From assembly GCF_900582195.1 (NCBI RefSeq), contig NZ_UTHA01000184.1:42720-106719 (forward strand): DNA of 64,000 nucleotides, given 5' to 3'. The position numbers and the translations under genes were made by a program. This DNA is from Pseudomonas viridiflava. GTDB taxonomy: Bacteria; Pseudomonadota; Gammaproteobacteria; Pseudomonadales; Pseudomonadaceae. The notes beneath the pieces were generated by a model that was given only the letters and a program-made list of their open reading frames with translations, was not told the origin of the DNA and did not search any database. Positions 27,030 through 36,304 of the stretch are shown here, piece after piece (the first letter of the stretch is position 1; every line of letters starts with the position of its first letter).

Positions 27030-28157
27030 ATGCCCGCCACTTTCACCAAAAGCGCCCTGGTTCTGAGCCTGCTGCTCGGCCTCGGTCAGGCGCACGCCGC
27101 CAGCCACAGTGATCCCGATGCAGTCGCTGCCACCCACGGCATCCCGCACCCGGCGGTCATCGCTCACCGTGGCGCGTCCTTCGATGCTCCGGAATCCACC
27201 GCTGCGTCCTACAAACTGGCCCGTGATCTGGGCGCCGATTACCTGGAAATGGACTTGCAGCGCAGCAAGGACGGCGTGTTGTTCGCCCTGCACGACGACA
27301 ACCTGCAACGCACCACCGACGTCGCCAGCAAGTTTCCGGAGCGCAAGGACGCCTCGGCCACCGCGTTCACCATGGCCGAACTGAAAACCCTCGACGCTGG
27401 CAGCTGGTTTAACGCCAAGTACCCGGATCGCGCCCGCCCGTCCTACGCCGGGCTGAAAATCCTGACCCTCGATGAAATCATCGACATCGCCCAGGCCAAT
27501 CCGCAACACAAGCCGGGCCTCTACATCGAGACCAAAGAGCCGCAACTGTTTCCGGGGATCGAGAAAGACCTCAAGGAAAAACTGCAGGATCGCGGCTGGT
27601 TGAGCCCGGCCGGATCGAAACTGGCGAAGAGCGCACTGGGTGTTGGTCAGGGCAAAGGCAAGGTGATCCTGCAAACGTTCGAGAAAAACAGCCTCGAACT
27701 GCTGGAAAAAGAAATGCCGCAAGTGCCGAAGATTCTCCTGTTGTGGGTCGGTGAGGGCAGCATCGAGCCGAAATCGAAAGTGACGTTTGCCGAATCCGGC
27801 GAGAAAGACAAAAACGTTTTCTACGGCAAGCAAGAGCCGAAGTCCGAAGCCGAATTCAAACAATGGGTGGATTACGCCAAGGCCCAGGGTGCAATCGGCA
27901 CCGGCCCCTCGGCGAAGCTGACCAAGGGCGGCGATCAGAGCTATTCGGACCTGGTACAACCGTGGATGAACCAATACACCCACGACCAGGGCATGCTGGT
28001 ACACGTCTACACCGTTGATGAACCGGTGGACTTCGAGAAAGTCATGGCGGCCGGTGTCGACGGCATCTTCACCAACCGTGCAAGTGAACTGTTGAAGTTC
28101 TATAAACGCCCGGCGGCCGGCAGTGTTGATCAGGTGTTGAAGAACAACGGTTTCTGA
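27030..28157 (+). CDS. glpQ: Periplasmic glycerophosphodiester phosphodiesterase
   Basis: A 375-residue secreted enzyme that hydrolyses glycerophosphodiesters to glycerol-3-phosphate and an alcohol. Signal peptide to GQAHA. The TIM-barrel motifs are intact: AHRGASFDAPESTAAS (catalytic HR and E), LEMDLQRSKDGVLFALHD (E-x-D and catalytic H), and the C-terminal VHVYTVDEP and GVDGIFTN. ATG 27030 is preceded by GAAAGGA. It ends in a terminator built from REP-like sequence. Likely serves phosphate and glycerol scavenging. Confidence 0.93.
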   Translation: MPATFTKSALVLSLLLGLGQAHAASHSDPDAVAATHGIPHPAVIAHRGASFDAPESTAASYKLARDLGADYLEMDLQRSKDGVLFALHDDNLQRTTDVASKFPERKDASATAFTMAELKTLDAGSWFNAKYPDRARPSYAGLKILTLDEIIDIAQANPQHKPGLYIETKEPQLFPGIEKDLKEKLQDRGWLSPAGSKLAKSALGVGQGKGKVILQTFEKNSLELLEKEMPQVPKILLLWVGEGSIEPKSKVTFAESGEKDKNVFYGKQEPKSEAEFKQWVDYAKAQGAIGTGPSAKLTKGGDQSYSDLVQPWMNQYTHDQGMLVHVYTVDEPVDFEKVMAAGVDGIFTNRASELLKFYKRPAAGSVDQVLKNNGF

Positions 28158-28181
28158 TCCGAAATCGAGGCGCCTTCATCG

Positions 28182-28238
28182 CGGGCAAGCCACGCTCCCA
28201 CAGGTTCTGTGCAGGTACATGGCTTGCCCGTTTTATTT
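28182..28238 (+). terminator. Terminator of glpQ made from a REP variant
   Basis: CGGGCAAGCCA (28182-28192) pairs with TGGCTTGCCCG (28220-28230), followed by TTTTATTT. The left arm continues as CGCTCCCACA, the REP outer sequence, so a REP copy appears to have become the terminator. Confidence 0.7.
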
Positions 28239-28319
28239 GGGTTTGGAATTTTAAGGGTGAGTTAAGTTGCACTGGTTAACCTGAGGCCACTTAAACGAAT
28301 CACCCCAAGGAACGAACCG

Positions 28320-28625
28320 ATGAAAACTTTGACTGCCCTGTTTACCGCTGCTGCCCTGACCCTCACCGCTGGCCTGGCCCAGGCTGATGTTCGCGTTGAC
28401 CAGATTCCTGAACTGGTTAAGTCGGGCAAGATCAAGTCGCTGGAGTCGATGAACGCCGAAGCGCTGAAACTGCATCCGGGTGCGACCATTACTGACACTG
28501 ACCTGGATAACCACTTCAATGGTTATGAGTATGAAGTTGAGCTGAAGACGGCTGATGGCAAAGAGTTCGACGTGGACTTTGATGCGACCACTGGCAAGGT
28601 GTTGAGCAACAAGCAAGACACTTGA
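28320..28625 (+). CDS. PepSY-domain periplasmic protein
   Basis: A 101-residue protein with signal peptide ending in GLAQA and one PepSY domain (about 30-98). Its end reads YEVELKTADGKEFDVDFDAT then TGKVLSNKQ, the PepSY strand pair. PepSY proteins inhibit proteases or bind peptides or metals in the envelope. The ATG has AAGGAA upstream. Followed by a strong terminator. Confidence 0.85.
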   Translation: MKTLTALFTAAALTLTAGLAQADVRVDQIPELVKSGKIKSLESMNAEALKLHPGATITDTDLDNHFNGYEYEVELKTADGKEFDVDFDATTGKVLSNKQDT

Positions 28626-28641
28626 TTGAACGCCCCCCAAG

Positions 28642-28673
28642 AGCCGCACGATTGAAAGATCGTGCGGCTTTTT
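28642..28673 (+). terminator. Terminator of the PepSY gene
   Basis: AGCCGCACGAT-TGAAAG-ATCGTGCGGCT followed by TTTT. Confidence 0.9.
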
Positions 28674-28719
28674 CATGTCTGGTGTTTGGCTTGGTTGATG
28701 TGTTGCCAGTGAGATTTTC

Positions 28720-28883
28720 TCCCCCTCACCCCAGCCCTCTCCCCCAAGGGGGCGAGGGGAAAGGGAGCAGACCGCGGGCTATTCAAGGCCTGAGTTCGAC
28801 TCGATATTTCAGGTCGGCGTAACTCGAATAGTCACCACGGTCAGTCCCCTCTCCCTCTGGGAGAGGGCTAGGGTGAGGGGAAA
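28720..28883. repeat. Composite extragenic element, copy 1
   Basis: The left arm CCCCTCACCCCAGCCCTCTC (from 28721) and the right arm ending GAGAGGGCTAGGGTGAGGGG (28861-28880) are inverted repeats. Between them lies the conserved core around TGAGTTCGACTCGATATTTC (28791-28810), which folds as a hairpin. Other copies: 37178, 57432, 63175. Confidence 0.8.
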
Positions 28884-28888
28884 GGGCA

Positions 28889-29013
28889 TCACGCCGAGGT
28901 GCTGACCAGCGAACCCGAAGTGCTCGAATCCGATTCTTCACTGCTGCTGGAGCTGCTGTCGCCTGCTGGTGCTGCGCCGCCAGCGGCTTTCGGCGCGTCG
29001 GTGGCCGCGCACA
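28889..29013 (-). pseudogene. Possible remnant of a Ser-rich protein tail
   Basis: On the minus strand, a frame reads ATDAPKAAGGAAPAGDSSSS, then SSEESDSSTSGSLVSTSA and a stop at 28889-28891. The composition is like secreted Pseudomonas small proteins, but there is no start or signal peptide; the sequence upstream is the 3' end of the MCP gene in another frame. It may be the tail of a gene truncated when the region rearranged, or chance. Confidence 0.3.
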
Positions 29014-29025
29014 AAGTCGATGGCC

Positions 29026-30648
29026 TCAGGCGCTCAGACGCGCGGTGACTTCATTCAGCTCGCCGGACAGACCATGCAGGTTCTGACTGGCACTCTCGGT
29101 ACGCTGCACGTTGTCGAGGTTGGTGCTGGCGATCGAGGTGATCTCGGTGAGGTTGCGCGAGATGTCCTCGGCCACCGAGGTCTGCTCTTCCGCTGCGGTA
29201 GCGATCTGCCGGTTCATGTCACGGATCGCCTCCACCGCGTGGGTGATGCGCTCCAGCATCGCGCCAGCCTGGGTCACCTGCTCGACGCTTTCATCACTGC
29301 GCGTCTGGCCGCTGTCGATGGCTTGCGCCGCATCCACCGCACCGGTCTGCACGCTCTGAATGATCTGGTTGATCTCGATGATCGACTCCGCCGTTCGTTG
29401 CGCCAGATTACGCACTTCATCCGCAACCACGGCAAAACCACGTCCGGCCTCACCGGCGCGCGCCGCTTCGATCGCAGCGTTAAGCGCCAGCAGATTGGTC
29501 TGCTCGGCAATGCCGCGAATCACCTCCAGCACTTTGCCGATACGGCCGCTGTCGGCTTCCAGACGACGGATTACTGTGGCGGTGTTGGCGATTTCGCCGC
29601 GCATCTGCGTGATCGAATGGATAGTGCTCTGCATGACCTTCTCACCCTGCTGGGCAGACTGGTCGGCATCGTCCGCAGCACGCGCAGCATCAGCGGCGTG
29701 GCGCGCGACTTCCTGCGCGGTGGCGGACATTTCGTTCATCGCCGTGGCGACTTGATCGGTGCGGTTGAACTGCTCGCTGGTGCCGCCAGCCATGGTCGTC
29801 GCGATAGCATTCAACTCGCCGCTGGCGCTGTCCAGATCGCTGGCGCTGCGTTGCAGACGGGTGAAGGTTTCGGCGAGAAAATCACGCAGGGTGTTGGCCG
29901 CTGAGGCGAGGTTGCCCAACTCATCCTGCCGATCGCTGACCACACGTTCCGCCAGTTTTCCACGGCTCAACTGGGTGACGTAATCGATCAGTTTGCGGAT
30001 CGGCTCGACCAGGTTGCGGTTGACCAGCCACAGGCTCAACAGGCCGATCAGCAGACCCGACGCGAGCATCACCAGCAGCCCCAGCCACACGGTGCGGTCG
30101 GCCTCGGCACTAATCAGCGCCGACTGCGCAGTGCCTTGCTTGCGCAACTCGGCGACCAGTTCGCTCATCTGATCGCTGGCGGCGCGGTCGACGCCTTTGA
30201 CCGCGGCATCACCGGCCGCCGGATCACCACCGGCAGCCACGTAGGCATCGCGGCCCTTCTGATAGGCAGAACCGAGTTGGCGATGCTCATCGCGTAAACG
30301 TTCGATACGGTTTTTCAGGCTCGGCTCGAGGCCTTTCTGGCTGGCCAGTTCGCCAAGGATGTTCTGCACATCGCGCTGACGGTCTTCGAACTGCCCCCAG
30401 TACTTGGCCAGATCCGCCGGCTGCTTGCCGCGCAACAGGACGTTTTTCCATTCCTGCACCTGCACCTTGAATTGCAGATTGGCCTCATCGATCAATTGCG
30501 ACGTGTGCAATGGACCGGCGATCAACTGGCTGTAGCTTTGCACGCCGTTGGAGAGGAAATGAAAACAGGCCAGGGCAATCAACAGCACCGCCAGCAGGCT
30601 GCCGCTCAGCAGGGCGAGAATTTGCGTTCTCAGGGATTTTTGCAGCAT
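29026..30648 (-). CDS. Membrane-bound methyl-accepting chemotaxis protein
   Basis: A 540-residue chemoreceptor: one N-terminal membrane helix (ILALLSGSLLAVLLIALACF), a four-helix periplasmic ligand domain (about 35-185), a second membrane helix (LVMLASGLLIGLLSLWLV), HAMP, and a long methylation/signalling domain with the tip EQTNLLALNAAIEAARAGEA. No C-terminal CheR pentapeptide. ATG 30648 (MLQKSLRTQIL); the 10 codons open upstream are not hydrophobic. A FliA-type promoter is visible upstream. The ligand is unknown. Confidence 0.92.
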   Translation of the reverse strand: MLQKSLRTQILALLSGSLLAVLLIALACFHFLSNGVQSYSQLIAGPLHTSQLIDEANLQFKVQVQEWKNVLLRGKQPADLAKYWGQFEDRQRDVQNILGELASQKGLEPSLKNRIERLRDEHRQLGSAYQKGRDAYVAAGGDPAAGDAAVKGVDRAASDQMSELVAELRKQGTAQSALISAEADRTVWLGLLVMLASGLLIGLLSLWLVNRNLVEPIRKLIDYVTQLSRGKLAERVVSDRQDELGNLASAANTLRDFLAETFTRLQRSASDLDSASGELNAIATTMAGGTSEQFNRTDQVATAMNEMSATAQEVARHAADAARAADDADQSAQQGEKVMQSTIHSITQMRGEIANTATVIRRLEADSGRIGKVLEVIRGIAEQTNLLALNAAIEAARAGEAGRGFAVVADEVRNLAQRTAESIIEINQIIQSVQTGAVDAAQAIDSGQTRSDESVEQVTQAGAMLERITHAVEAIRDMNRQIATAAEEQTSVAEDISRNLTEITSIASTNLDNVQRTESASQNLHGLSGELNEVTARLSA

Positions 30649-30762
30649 CGCAAGATACTCAGGACAAGGATGAGGCACGCCCGGTAAGGCGTGAAATTTT
30701 GCCGGACATCCCTGTCGGCGAGCCTTGGCTCATGGCCAAGCGCGCGCAACGTAACCTAAGCG

Positions 30763-30789
30763 TGATCGGCGCACCAGAGCGCTTCTTGA
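30763..30789 (-). promoter_or_regulatory. Candidate FliA (sigma-28) promoter for the MCP gene
   Basis: On the minus strand, TCAA-N15-GCCGATCA differs at two positions from TAAA-N15-GCCGATAA. It is about 115 bp upstream of the MCP start, in agreement with flagellar control of chemoreceptors. Confidence 0.45.
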
Positions 30790-30925
30790 AGAAAATCCGA
30801 CCGCCGGTAAGTCGCTGATTTGACGTCACTTTGCTGTCACAAAAACGTCATGTGACATTGCGATGATGTGGCTCAGTGAACCTGCCATTTGCGCAACCGA
30901 CACGCCCTCCTCGCAGCGAGCCTTC

Positions 30926-31948
30926 ATGAACCACAGCCTCGATATCAGTCATCGCGATCCTGATCTGTTTGGCCTGCTCTACGGCTTTCGCTTCCTGCCC
31001 GGCGAACGTGGCCGCGAAGTCGATTCGGCCACGGCATTGCGCTGCTTGCAGGACGACAGCGACAGCGGTGAATTCCTTTGGCTGCACCTCAATCTCGCGC
31101 ACGCCGCCTGCGAGCGCTGGATGAAAAGTCATCTGCAATTGCCCGAAGAGTTTTTCGAGGCGCTGCATGAAGGCTCGCGCTCGACGCGCATCGAGCATGT
31201 CGATTCGGCGTTGCTGGCGGTGGTCAACGACGTGGTATTCAACCTCAGCAGCATGGTCTCCTCGGACGTTTCGACGCTGTGGGTCTGTGTGCGCAGCAAA
31301 CTGATCGTCAGCGCGCGCCTGCAACCGCTGCACTCGGTGGATAAATTGCGCTCGTCGGTGAAGGCCGGCGAGCGCTTTCGTTCGCCCTCGGAATTGCTTG
31401 TGCACCTGCTCCGTGATCAGGGTGAAGTGCTGACGCAGATCGTGCGCAAGACCAGCCTGAGCGTTGATCAGGTCGAGGACGAATTGCTCTCCTCGCGGCT
31501 GTCGACCAACCGCGCCGAACTCGGTGCCAACCGCCGCGTGCTGGTGCGCTTGCAACGACTGTTGGCGCTGGAGCCGGGTTCGTTGTTGCGCCTGCTCAAC
31601 CGCCCGCCGCCCTGGTTGCAGAAGGAGGACGTCAAGGAACTGCGCAAATCCACCGAGGAGTTTGCGCTGATCATCAACGACCTCACCGCCCTCGGCGAGC
31701 GGATCAAACTGCTGCAAGAAGAGATCGCCGCCAACCTCAACGAACAGAGCAACCGCACGCTGTTTACTTTGACCGTGGTGACGGTGCTGGCATTGCCGAT
31801 CAACATCATTGCCGGTTTTTTCGGGATGAATGTGGGCGGGGTGCCGTTGTCGCAGGATCCGGAGGGGTTCTGGATATTGGTCGCGCTGGTGGCGACGTTT
31901 ACCGTGATTGCCGGGCGTTGGGCGTTTCGTAAAAGAGGCGACTACTGA
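30926..31948 (+). CDS. zntB: Zinc transporter ZntB (CorA family)
   Basis: A 340-residue CorA-superfamily protein: a large cytoplasmic funnel domain and two C-terminal membrane helices. The pore signature GMN is at 300-302 (FFGMNVGGVP) and the last residues are a basic cytoplasmic tail (RKRGDY). ZntB is described as a zinc efflux or uptake system. ATG 30926 (MNHSLDISH); a longer frame starts at 30863 but does not fit the family. Confidence 0.87.
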   Translation: MNHSLDISHRDPDLFGLLYGFRFLPGERGREVDSATALRCLQDDSDSGEFLWLHLNLAHAACERWMKSHLQLPEEFFEALHEGSRSTRIEHVDSALLAVVNDVVFNLSSMVSSDVSTLWVCVRSKLIVSARLQPLHSVDKLRSSVKAGERFRSPSELLVHLLRDQGEVLTQIVRKTSLSVDQVEDELLSSRLSTNRAELGANRRVLVRLQRLLALEPGSLLRLLNRPPPWLQKEDVKELRKSTEEFALIINDLTALGERIKLLQEEIAANLNEQSNRTLFTLTVVTVLALPINIIAGFFGMNVGGVPLSQDPEGFWILVALVATFTVIAGRWAFRKRGDY

Positions 31949-31978
31949 CCACAAAACGCATTGCCACCGCAGGCCCAA

Positions 31979-32068
31979 TGTGGGAGCGAGCTTGCTCGCG
32001 AAGACGGAGTGTCAGGCACCATCATTGTTGGATGACACACCGTTTTCGCGAGCAAGCTCGCTCCCACA
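31979..32068. repeat. REPIN
   Basis: Inverted REP cores with TGTGGG outward on both sides, between zntB and pit. Confidence 0.9.
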
Positions 32069-32196
32069 GGGATCTTCTTCAGTCTTCAGATCAGCGGTGG
32101 AGCTAAAACCCCAAACACTGACATGGCGCAGCCTCTCTGTAACATTCTGCAACGATCATGGGCGACACTCCTTCCCTCGCTCAGGATTGTCCGCTC

Positions 32197-33810
32197 ATGG
32201 CTACTCCCTCCCTGACCGCCAGCCCCGCGTCCGCCGCCAGCGGCAGGCCGGCCCTCGACAAGAAAACCGGCCCCTTTACCTATGTGATCTTTTTCGCCGT
32301 ACTGGCGATGGGAATGCTGTTCACCGCTTACAGCCTGATGCACGACATGCACGAACTCGGCACGGTGGTCACCACCTGGACGCCGTTTCTGCTGCTCGGC
32401 GTGGCGCTGCTGATTGCGCTGGGCTTTGAATTCGTCAACGGTTTCCACGACACCGCCAACGCCGTCGCGACGGTGATCTACACCCACTCGCTGCCGCCGA
32501 ATGTCGCGGTGGTCTGGTCGGGGTTCTTCAACTTTCTCGGCGTGTTGCTTTCGAGCGGCGCGGTGGCGTTCGGCATCATCGCGTTGTTGCCGGTGGAGTT
32601 GATTCTGCAGGTCGGTTCGTCTGCCGGTTTCTCGATGATTTTCGCCCTGCTGATCGCTGCGATCCTGTGGAACCTCGGCACTTGGTGGCTGGGTTTACCG
32701 GCGTCGTCGTCGCACACCTTGATCGGTTCGATCATCGGTGTCGGCGTGGCCAATGCCTTGATGCATGGTCGCGACGGCACCAGCGGTGTCGATTGGGCGC
32801 AGGCGACCAAGATCGGTTACGCCCTACTGTTGTCGCCGCTGGTGGGTTTCGGTTGTGCCGCGCTGTTGCTGCTGGCGCTGCGTGCCTTCGTGAAGAATCG
32901 TTCGCTGTATAAAGCGCCGGAAGGCAACACCCCGCCGCCGTGGTGGATTCGCGGCTTGCTGATTCTGACTTGCACCGGCGTGTCTTTCGCCCACGGTTCC
33001 AACGACGGCCAGAAAGGCATGGGCCTGATCATGCTGATTCTGGTCGGCACGCTGCCGATGGCGTACGCCTTGAACCGCACCATGCCGGAAGAACAATCGC
33101 TGCAGTTCGCCGCCGTGGCGCAAGTCACCCAGCAAGCGCTGGTGAAAAGTGCACCGCTGCCGACGCCGGCCGATCCGCGTGCGGTGCTCTCCGATTACGT
33201 GCGCAGCAAGGAAGCCACGCCGCAACTGATCCCGGCGCTCGCCGCCCTCACCGGGCACATCGGCGAAGAAGTCAAAGGCTATGGTTCGCTGGCGAAAGTC
33301 CCGGCGGAAGCGATGGGCAACGTACGTAACGACATGTACCTGGCCAGCGAAAGCATTCGCCTGATGGACAAGAACAAGGTCGGCAACTTCGACGCCGACA
33401 CCAGTGGCAAGCTGCAGTTGTTCAAACAGCAGATCGACAATGCCACGCGGTTTATTCCGCTATGGGTGAAGATCGCTGTGGCCATCGCTCTGGGTCTAGG
33501 CACCATGGTCGGCTGGAAGCGGATTGTGGTGACCGTCGGCGAGAAGATCGGCAAGACACACCTGACGTATGCGCAGGGCGCCTCGGCGGAAACCGTGGCG
33601 ATGCTGACCATTGGTGCGGCGGACATGTTTGGTTTGCCGGTGTCGACGACACATGTGTTGTCCTCGGGTGTGGCCGGGACCATGGTCGCCAATGGCGGTG
33701 GTTTGCAGATGAAGACCATCCGCAATCTGTTGATGGCGTGGGTGCTGACACTGCCCGCGGCGATCCTGTTGTCAGGCAGCCTGTATTGGCTGTTCACCCA
33801 GATCTTCTAA
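32197..33810 (+). CDS. pitA: Low-affinity inorganic phosphate transporter (PiT)
   Basis: A 537-residue PHO4-family phosphate:proton (metal-phosphate) symporter. The duplicated PiT signatures are GFEFVNGFHDTANAVATVI in the first half and SFAHGSNDGQKGMG in the second. About ten membrane segments surround a soluble loop (about 300-410). ATG 32197 follows AGGA. It is flanked by REPINs on both sides. Confidence 0.92.
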   Translation: MATPSLTASPASAASGRPALDKKTGPFTYVIFFAVLAMGMLFTAYSLMHDMHELGTVVTTWTPFLLLGVALLIALGFEFVNGFHDTANAVATVIYTHSLPPNVAVVWSGFFNFLGVLLSSGAVAFGIIALLPVELILQVGSSAGFSMIFALLIAAILWNLGTWWLGLPASSSHTLIGSIIGVGVANALMHGRDGTSGVDWAQATKIGYALLLSPLVGFGCAALLLLALRAFVKNRSLYKAPEGNTPPPWWIRGLLILTCTGVSFAHGSNDGQKGMGLIMLILVGTLPMAYALNRTMPEEQSLQFAAVAQVTQQALVKSAPLPTPADPRAVLSDYVRSKEATPQLIPALAALTGHIGEEVKGYGSLAKVPAEAMGNVRNDMYLASESIRLMDKNKVGNFDADTSGKLQLFKQQIDNATRFIPLWVKIAVAIALGLGTMVGWKRIVVTVGEKIGKTHLTYAQGASAETVAMLTIGAADMFGLPVSTTHVLSSGVAGTMVANGGGLQMKTIRNLLMAWVLTLPAAILLSGSLYWLFTQIF

Positions 33811-33828
33811 TCAGCAGAAATCTCCTTG

Positions 33829-33915
33829 TGGGAGCGAGCTTGCTCGCGAAAGCGGTGAATCAGTCAACTCTGAATTGACTGACACTCAGTCTTCGCGAGC
33901 AAGCTCGCTCCCACA
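33829..33915. repeat. REPIN
   Basis: Inverted REP cores with TGTGGG outward, between pit and a convergent LysR gene; probably blocks read-through. Confidence 0.9.
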
Positions 33916-33934
33916 GTTCGATGTGTGGTGTCAG

Positions 33935-34831
33935 TTAGAGCGCGGAGCGGATCAAATCGCCGAGCCAATCCATAAACACCCGCACCCGCAACGGCAAATG
34001 CCGTTGCCGCGCGTACAGCAATGAAATGCCCATCGCCGGCGCGGTGAATTGCGGCAGCACGGTCACCAGTTCGCCGTTTTCCAGATGCGGCTGCATGCCG
34101 GTACGCGGCACCTGCGTCAGACCGAAACCACCCAGGCACGCCGACTCGTAAGCGTCAGTGCTGTTGACAGTAATGCTGCCGGCCATCGGCAAGCGTTTAA
34201 CCTGACCGCCCTCCTCGTACACAAATCCTTCGGAACGCGAACCGAGTACACCGACGTAATGCACCAGTCGATGCTGCGCGAGATCTTCCAGCGACGTCGG
34301 CACGCCGTATCGTGCGAGGTACGCGGGGCTGGCGCAATTGACCATGGGGAAGTCACCGAGATGTCGCGCGACCACCGATTGATCCGGCTGCGCGCCGATG
34401 CGCACCACGCAATCGAAACCCTCGCTGAGCAGATCGACGCGGCGGTCGGTGCTGCTGATTTCCAGTTCCAGATTCGGGTGACGATCCATGAATTGCGGCA
34501 GGCGCGGCATGACCAGGCGCCGCGCGAGAATGTTCGGCAGGTCGACACGTATGCGCCCGCTCAGCGAGGCCTCGTCCTGTCGGAACAAGCCTTCGATCTC
34601 GTCCATGTGCGAGAGCAGATCCTTGCTGCGGTCGTACAGCACCAGACCGTCCTGCGTTGCCTGCACCTTGCGCGTGGTGCGTTGCAGCAGGCGTGTGCCG
34701 AGCAGCGCTTCGAGTGCCTGCACATGCTCCGACACGGTTGAGCGCGGCAAGCCAAGATTCTCTCCTGCAAGAGTAAAACTCGACAATTCGCTGACCCGGA
34801 CGAAGGTGCGCAGCAATTCCAGTTTGTTCAT
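33935..34831 (-). CDS. LysR family regulator
   Basis: A 298-residue regulator: N-terminal winged HTH (FVRVSELSSFTLAGENLGLP then RSTVSEHVQALEALLGTRLL) and a C-terminal substrate domain. It belongs to the large CrgA/DsdC-like group common near short-chain dehydrogenases. Divergent from the SDR gene across 124 bp, which contains TCGGCT-G-AGCCGA (34849-34861), a plausible binding site. Confidence 0.9.
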   Translation of the reverse strand: MNKLELLRTFVRVSELSSFTLAGENLGLPRSTVSEHVQALEALLGTRLLQRTTRKVQATQDGLVLYDRSKDLLSHMDEIEGLFRQDEASLSGRIRVDLPNILARRLVMPRLPQFMDRHPNLELEISSTDRRVDLLSEGFDCVVRIGAQPDQSVVARHLGDFPMVNCASPAYLARYGVPTSLEDLAQHRLVHYVGVLGSRSEGFVYEEGGQVKRLPMAGSITVNSTDAYESACLGGFGLTQVPRTGMQPHLENGELVTVLPQFTAPAMGISLLYARQRHLPLRVRVFMDWLGDLIRSAL

Positions 34832-34955
34832 GACAGACCCTTGATTGTTCGGCTGAGCCGATCAGTGATTCCGATTTCAGCCTGTTTATCACCTCAGGGC
34901 GGATAAATAAACTTTGATCCATCACCTGATCACTCACGGCAATCGAGGAAAAACC

Positions 34956-35714
34956 ATGAACCGCAAAATCGCTTTGATCACCGGCGCCAGTCGTGGCCTG
35001 GGTAAAAACGCCGCACTGCACCTCGCCGCTCAGGGCATCGACATCATCGGCACCTACAACAGCCGCGCCGATGAAGCCCAGGCGTTGGTAACCGAACTGC
35101 AGGCACTCGGCGCGAAAGCCGTGATGCTGCAACTGGACGTCGGCCGCAGTGAAACCTTTGCCGATTTCGGTGCACGTGTTGAGCAGGCATTGCAGCAGAC
35201 GTTCGACCGTCAGCGTTTTGATTTCCTGATCAACAATGCCGGGATCGGCGTACATGCTCTATTTACCGAAACCACGCCCGAGCAGTTCGACCTGCTGATG
35301 AACATCCAGTTGAAAGGGCCGTTCTTCCTGACCCAGCAATTGCTGGCGCTGATCAACGATGGCGGGCGGATCATCAATATTTCCAGCGGCCTGACCCGTT
35401 TCAGCCTGCCGGGATACGGCGCTTATGCGGCGATGAAAGGCGCGATGGAAGTGTTGACCCGTTATCAGGCGAAAGAGCTGGGGGCGCGGCAGATTGGTGT
35501 GAACATTCTTGCGCCGGGCGCCATCGAAACCGATTTTGGTGGCGGCGCAGTACGCGACAATTCGGCGGTGAATGCGATGGTCGCCAGCAATACCGCATTG
35601 GGCCGCGCCGGGCAGCCGGATGATATTGGCGGAGCGCTGGCGCTGCTGCTGTCGCCGGGCGGACAGTGGATCAATGGCCAGCGGGTCGAGGCATCCGGCG
35701 GCATGTTCCTCTAA
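34956..35714 (+). CDS. SDR family NAD(P)-dependent oxidoreductase
   Basis: A 252-residue classical short-chain dehydrogenase with cofactor motif T9-GASRGLG-16, NNAG at 93-96, and catalytic S143/S144, Y157 and K161. The C-terminal GGQWINGQRVEASGG is typical of FabG-like members. Substrate unknown. ATG 34956 follows GAGGAA. Probably activated or repressed by the divergent LysR. Confidence 0.9.
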   Translation: MNRKIALITGASRGLGKNAALHLAAQGIDIIGTYNSRADEAQALVTELQALGAKAVMLQLDVGRSETFADFGARVEQALQQTFDRQRFDFLINNAGIGVHALFTETTPEQFDLLMNIQLKGPFFLTQQLLALINDGGRIINISSGLTRFSLPGYGAYAAMKGAMEVLTRYQAKELGARQIGVNILAPGAIETDFGGGAVRDNSAVNAMVASNTALGRAGQPDDIGGALALLLSPGGQWINGQRVEASGGMFL

Positions 35715-35732
35715 CTAACGCTGAAATACTTT

Positions 35733-35769
35733 CCCGTGTAGGAGCTTCCGAAGGCTGCTCCTACACGGG
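35733..35769. terminator. Bidirectional hairpin between SDR and PACE genes
   Basis: CCCGTGTAGGAGC (35733-35745) and GCTCCTACACGGG (35757-35769) form a 13-bp perfect stem between convergent genes. No clear T-run; it may act as a terminator or as an extragenic palindrome. Confidence 0.55.
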
Positions 35770-35777
35770 AATCGAGG

Positions 35778-36215
35778 TTAACTCTGGAAAGCGTTGCGGG
35801 TCATGAAGCGCTCACGCACTACGTCATAGCCCCAGTGATAAACGTAGGTGTACGGCAGGAAAAACAGCAGCACACCGATGTCGAGCAAAAACGCCTGCCA
35901 CAGACTGACCGACAGCCACCAGGCAATCAACGGCACGCCCATCACGATCAAGCCGCCCTCGAACAGCAATGCGTGCACGACGCGCACCCAGGCGTTGTGC
36001 ACAACGTTCATGCGCGCAAGCATACGGTCGAAGAAACGGTTGAACACCACGTTCCAACCGAGCGCCAGCAAAGCGATCAACACCGTCACCGCGCCCATTT
36101 CCAGCATCGGTTTTTGCATGATCCACGCCAGCAACGGCGTGCAGATCAGGATGGCCAGCAGTTCGAAACCGATGGCCTGGAAAATACGTTCAGTGATGGA
36201 TTTGTCGGCAGTCAT
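35778..36215 (-). CDS. PACE family biocide/polyamine efflux protein
   Basis: A 145-residue inner-membrane protein with four helices made of two tandem bacterial transmembrane pairs, as in AceI. It has the acidic residue in the first helix (IGFELLAI) that AceI uses for proton coupling, W-N-V-V-F-N-x-x-F-D, and RVVHALLFEGG in the third helix. AceI-type pumps export chlorhexidine and short diamines. Divergent from a LysR gene; the same module recurs at 47540-48978. Confidence 0.87.
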   Translation of the reverse strand: MTADKSITERIFQAIGFELLAILICTPLLAWIMQKPMLEMGAVTVLIALLALGWNVVFNRFFDRMLARMNVVHNAWVRVVHALLFEGGLIVMGVPLIAWWLSVSLWQAFLLDIGVLLFFLPYTYVYHWGYDVVRERFMTRNAFQS

Positions 36216-36304
36216 GGCCTGACTCCTTGAGTGAAGAGGGTTGCCATGATCTATCTTGATATCGATACTTCATAACCAATAACCATCGATCAAGGCGATA
36301 GTTG

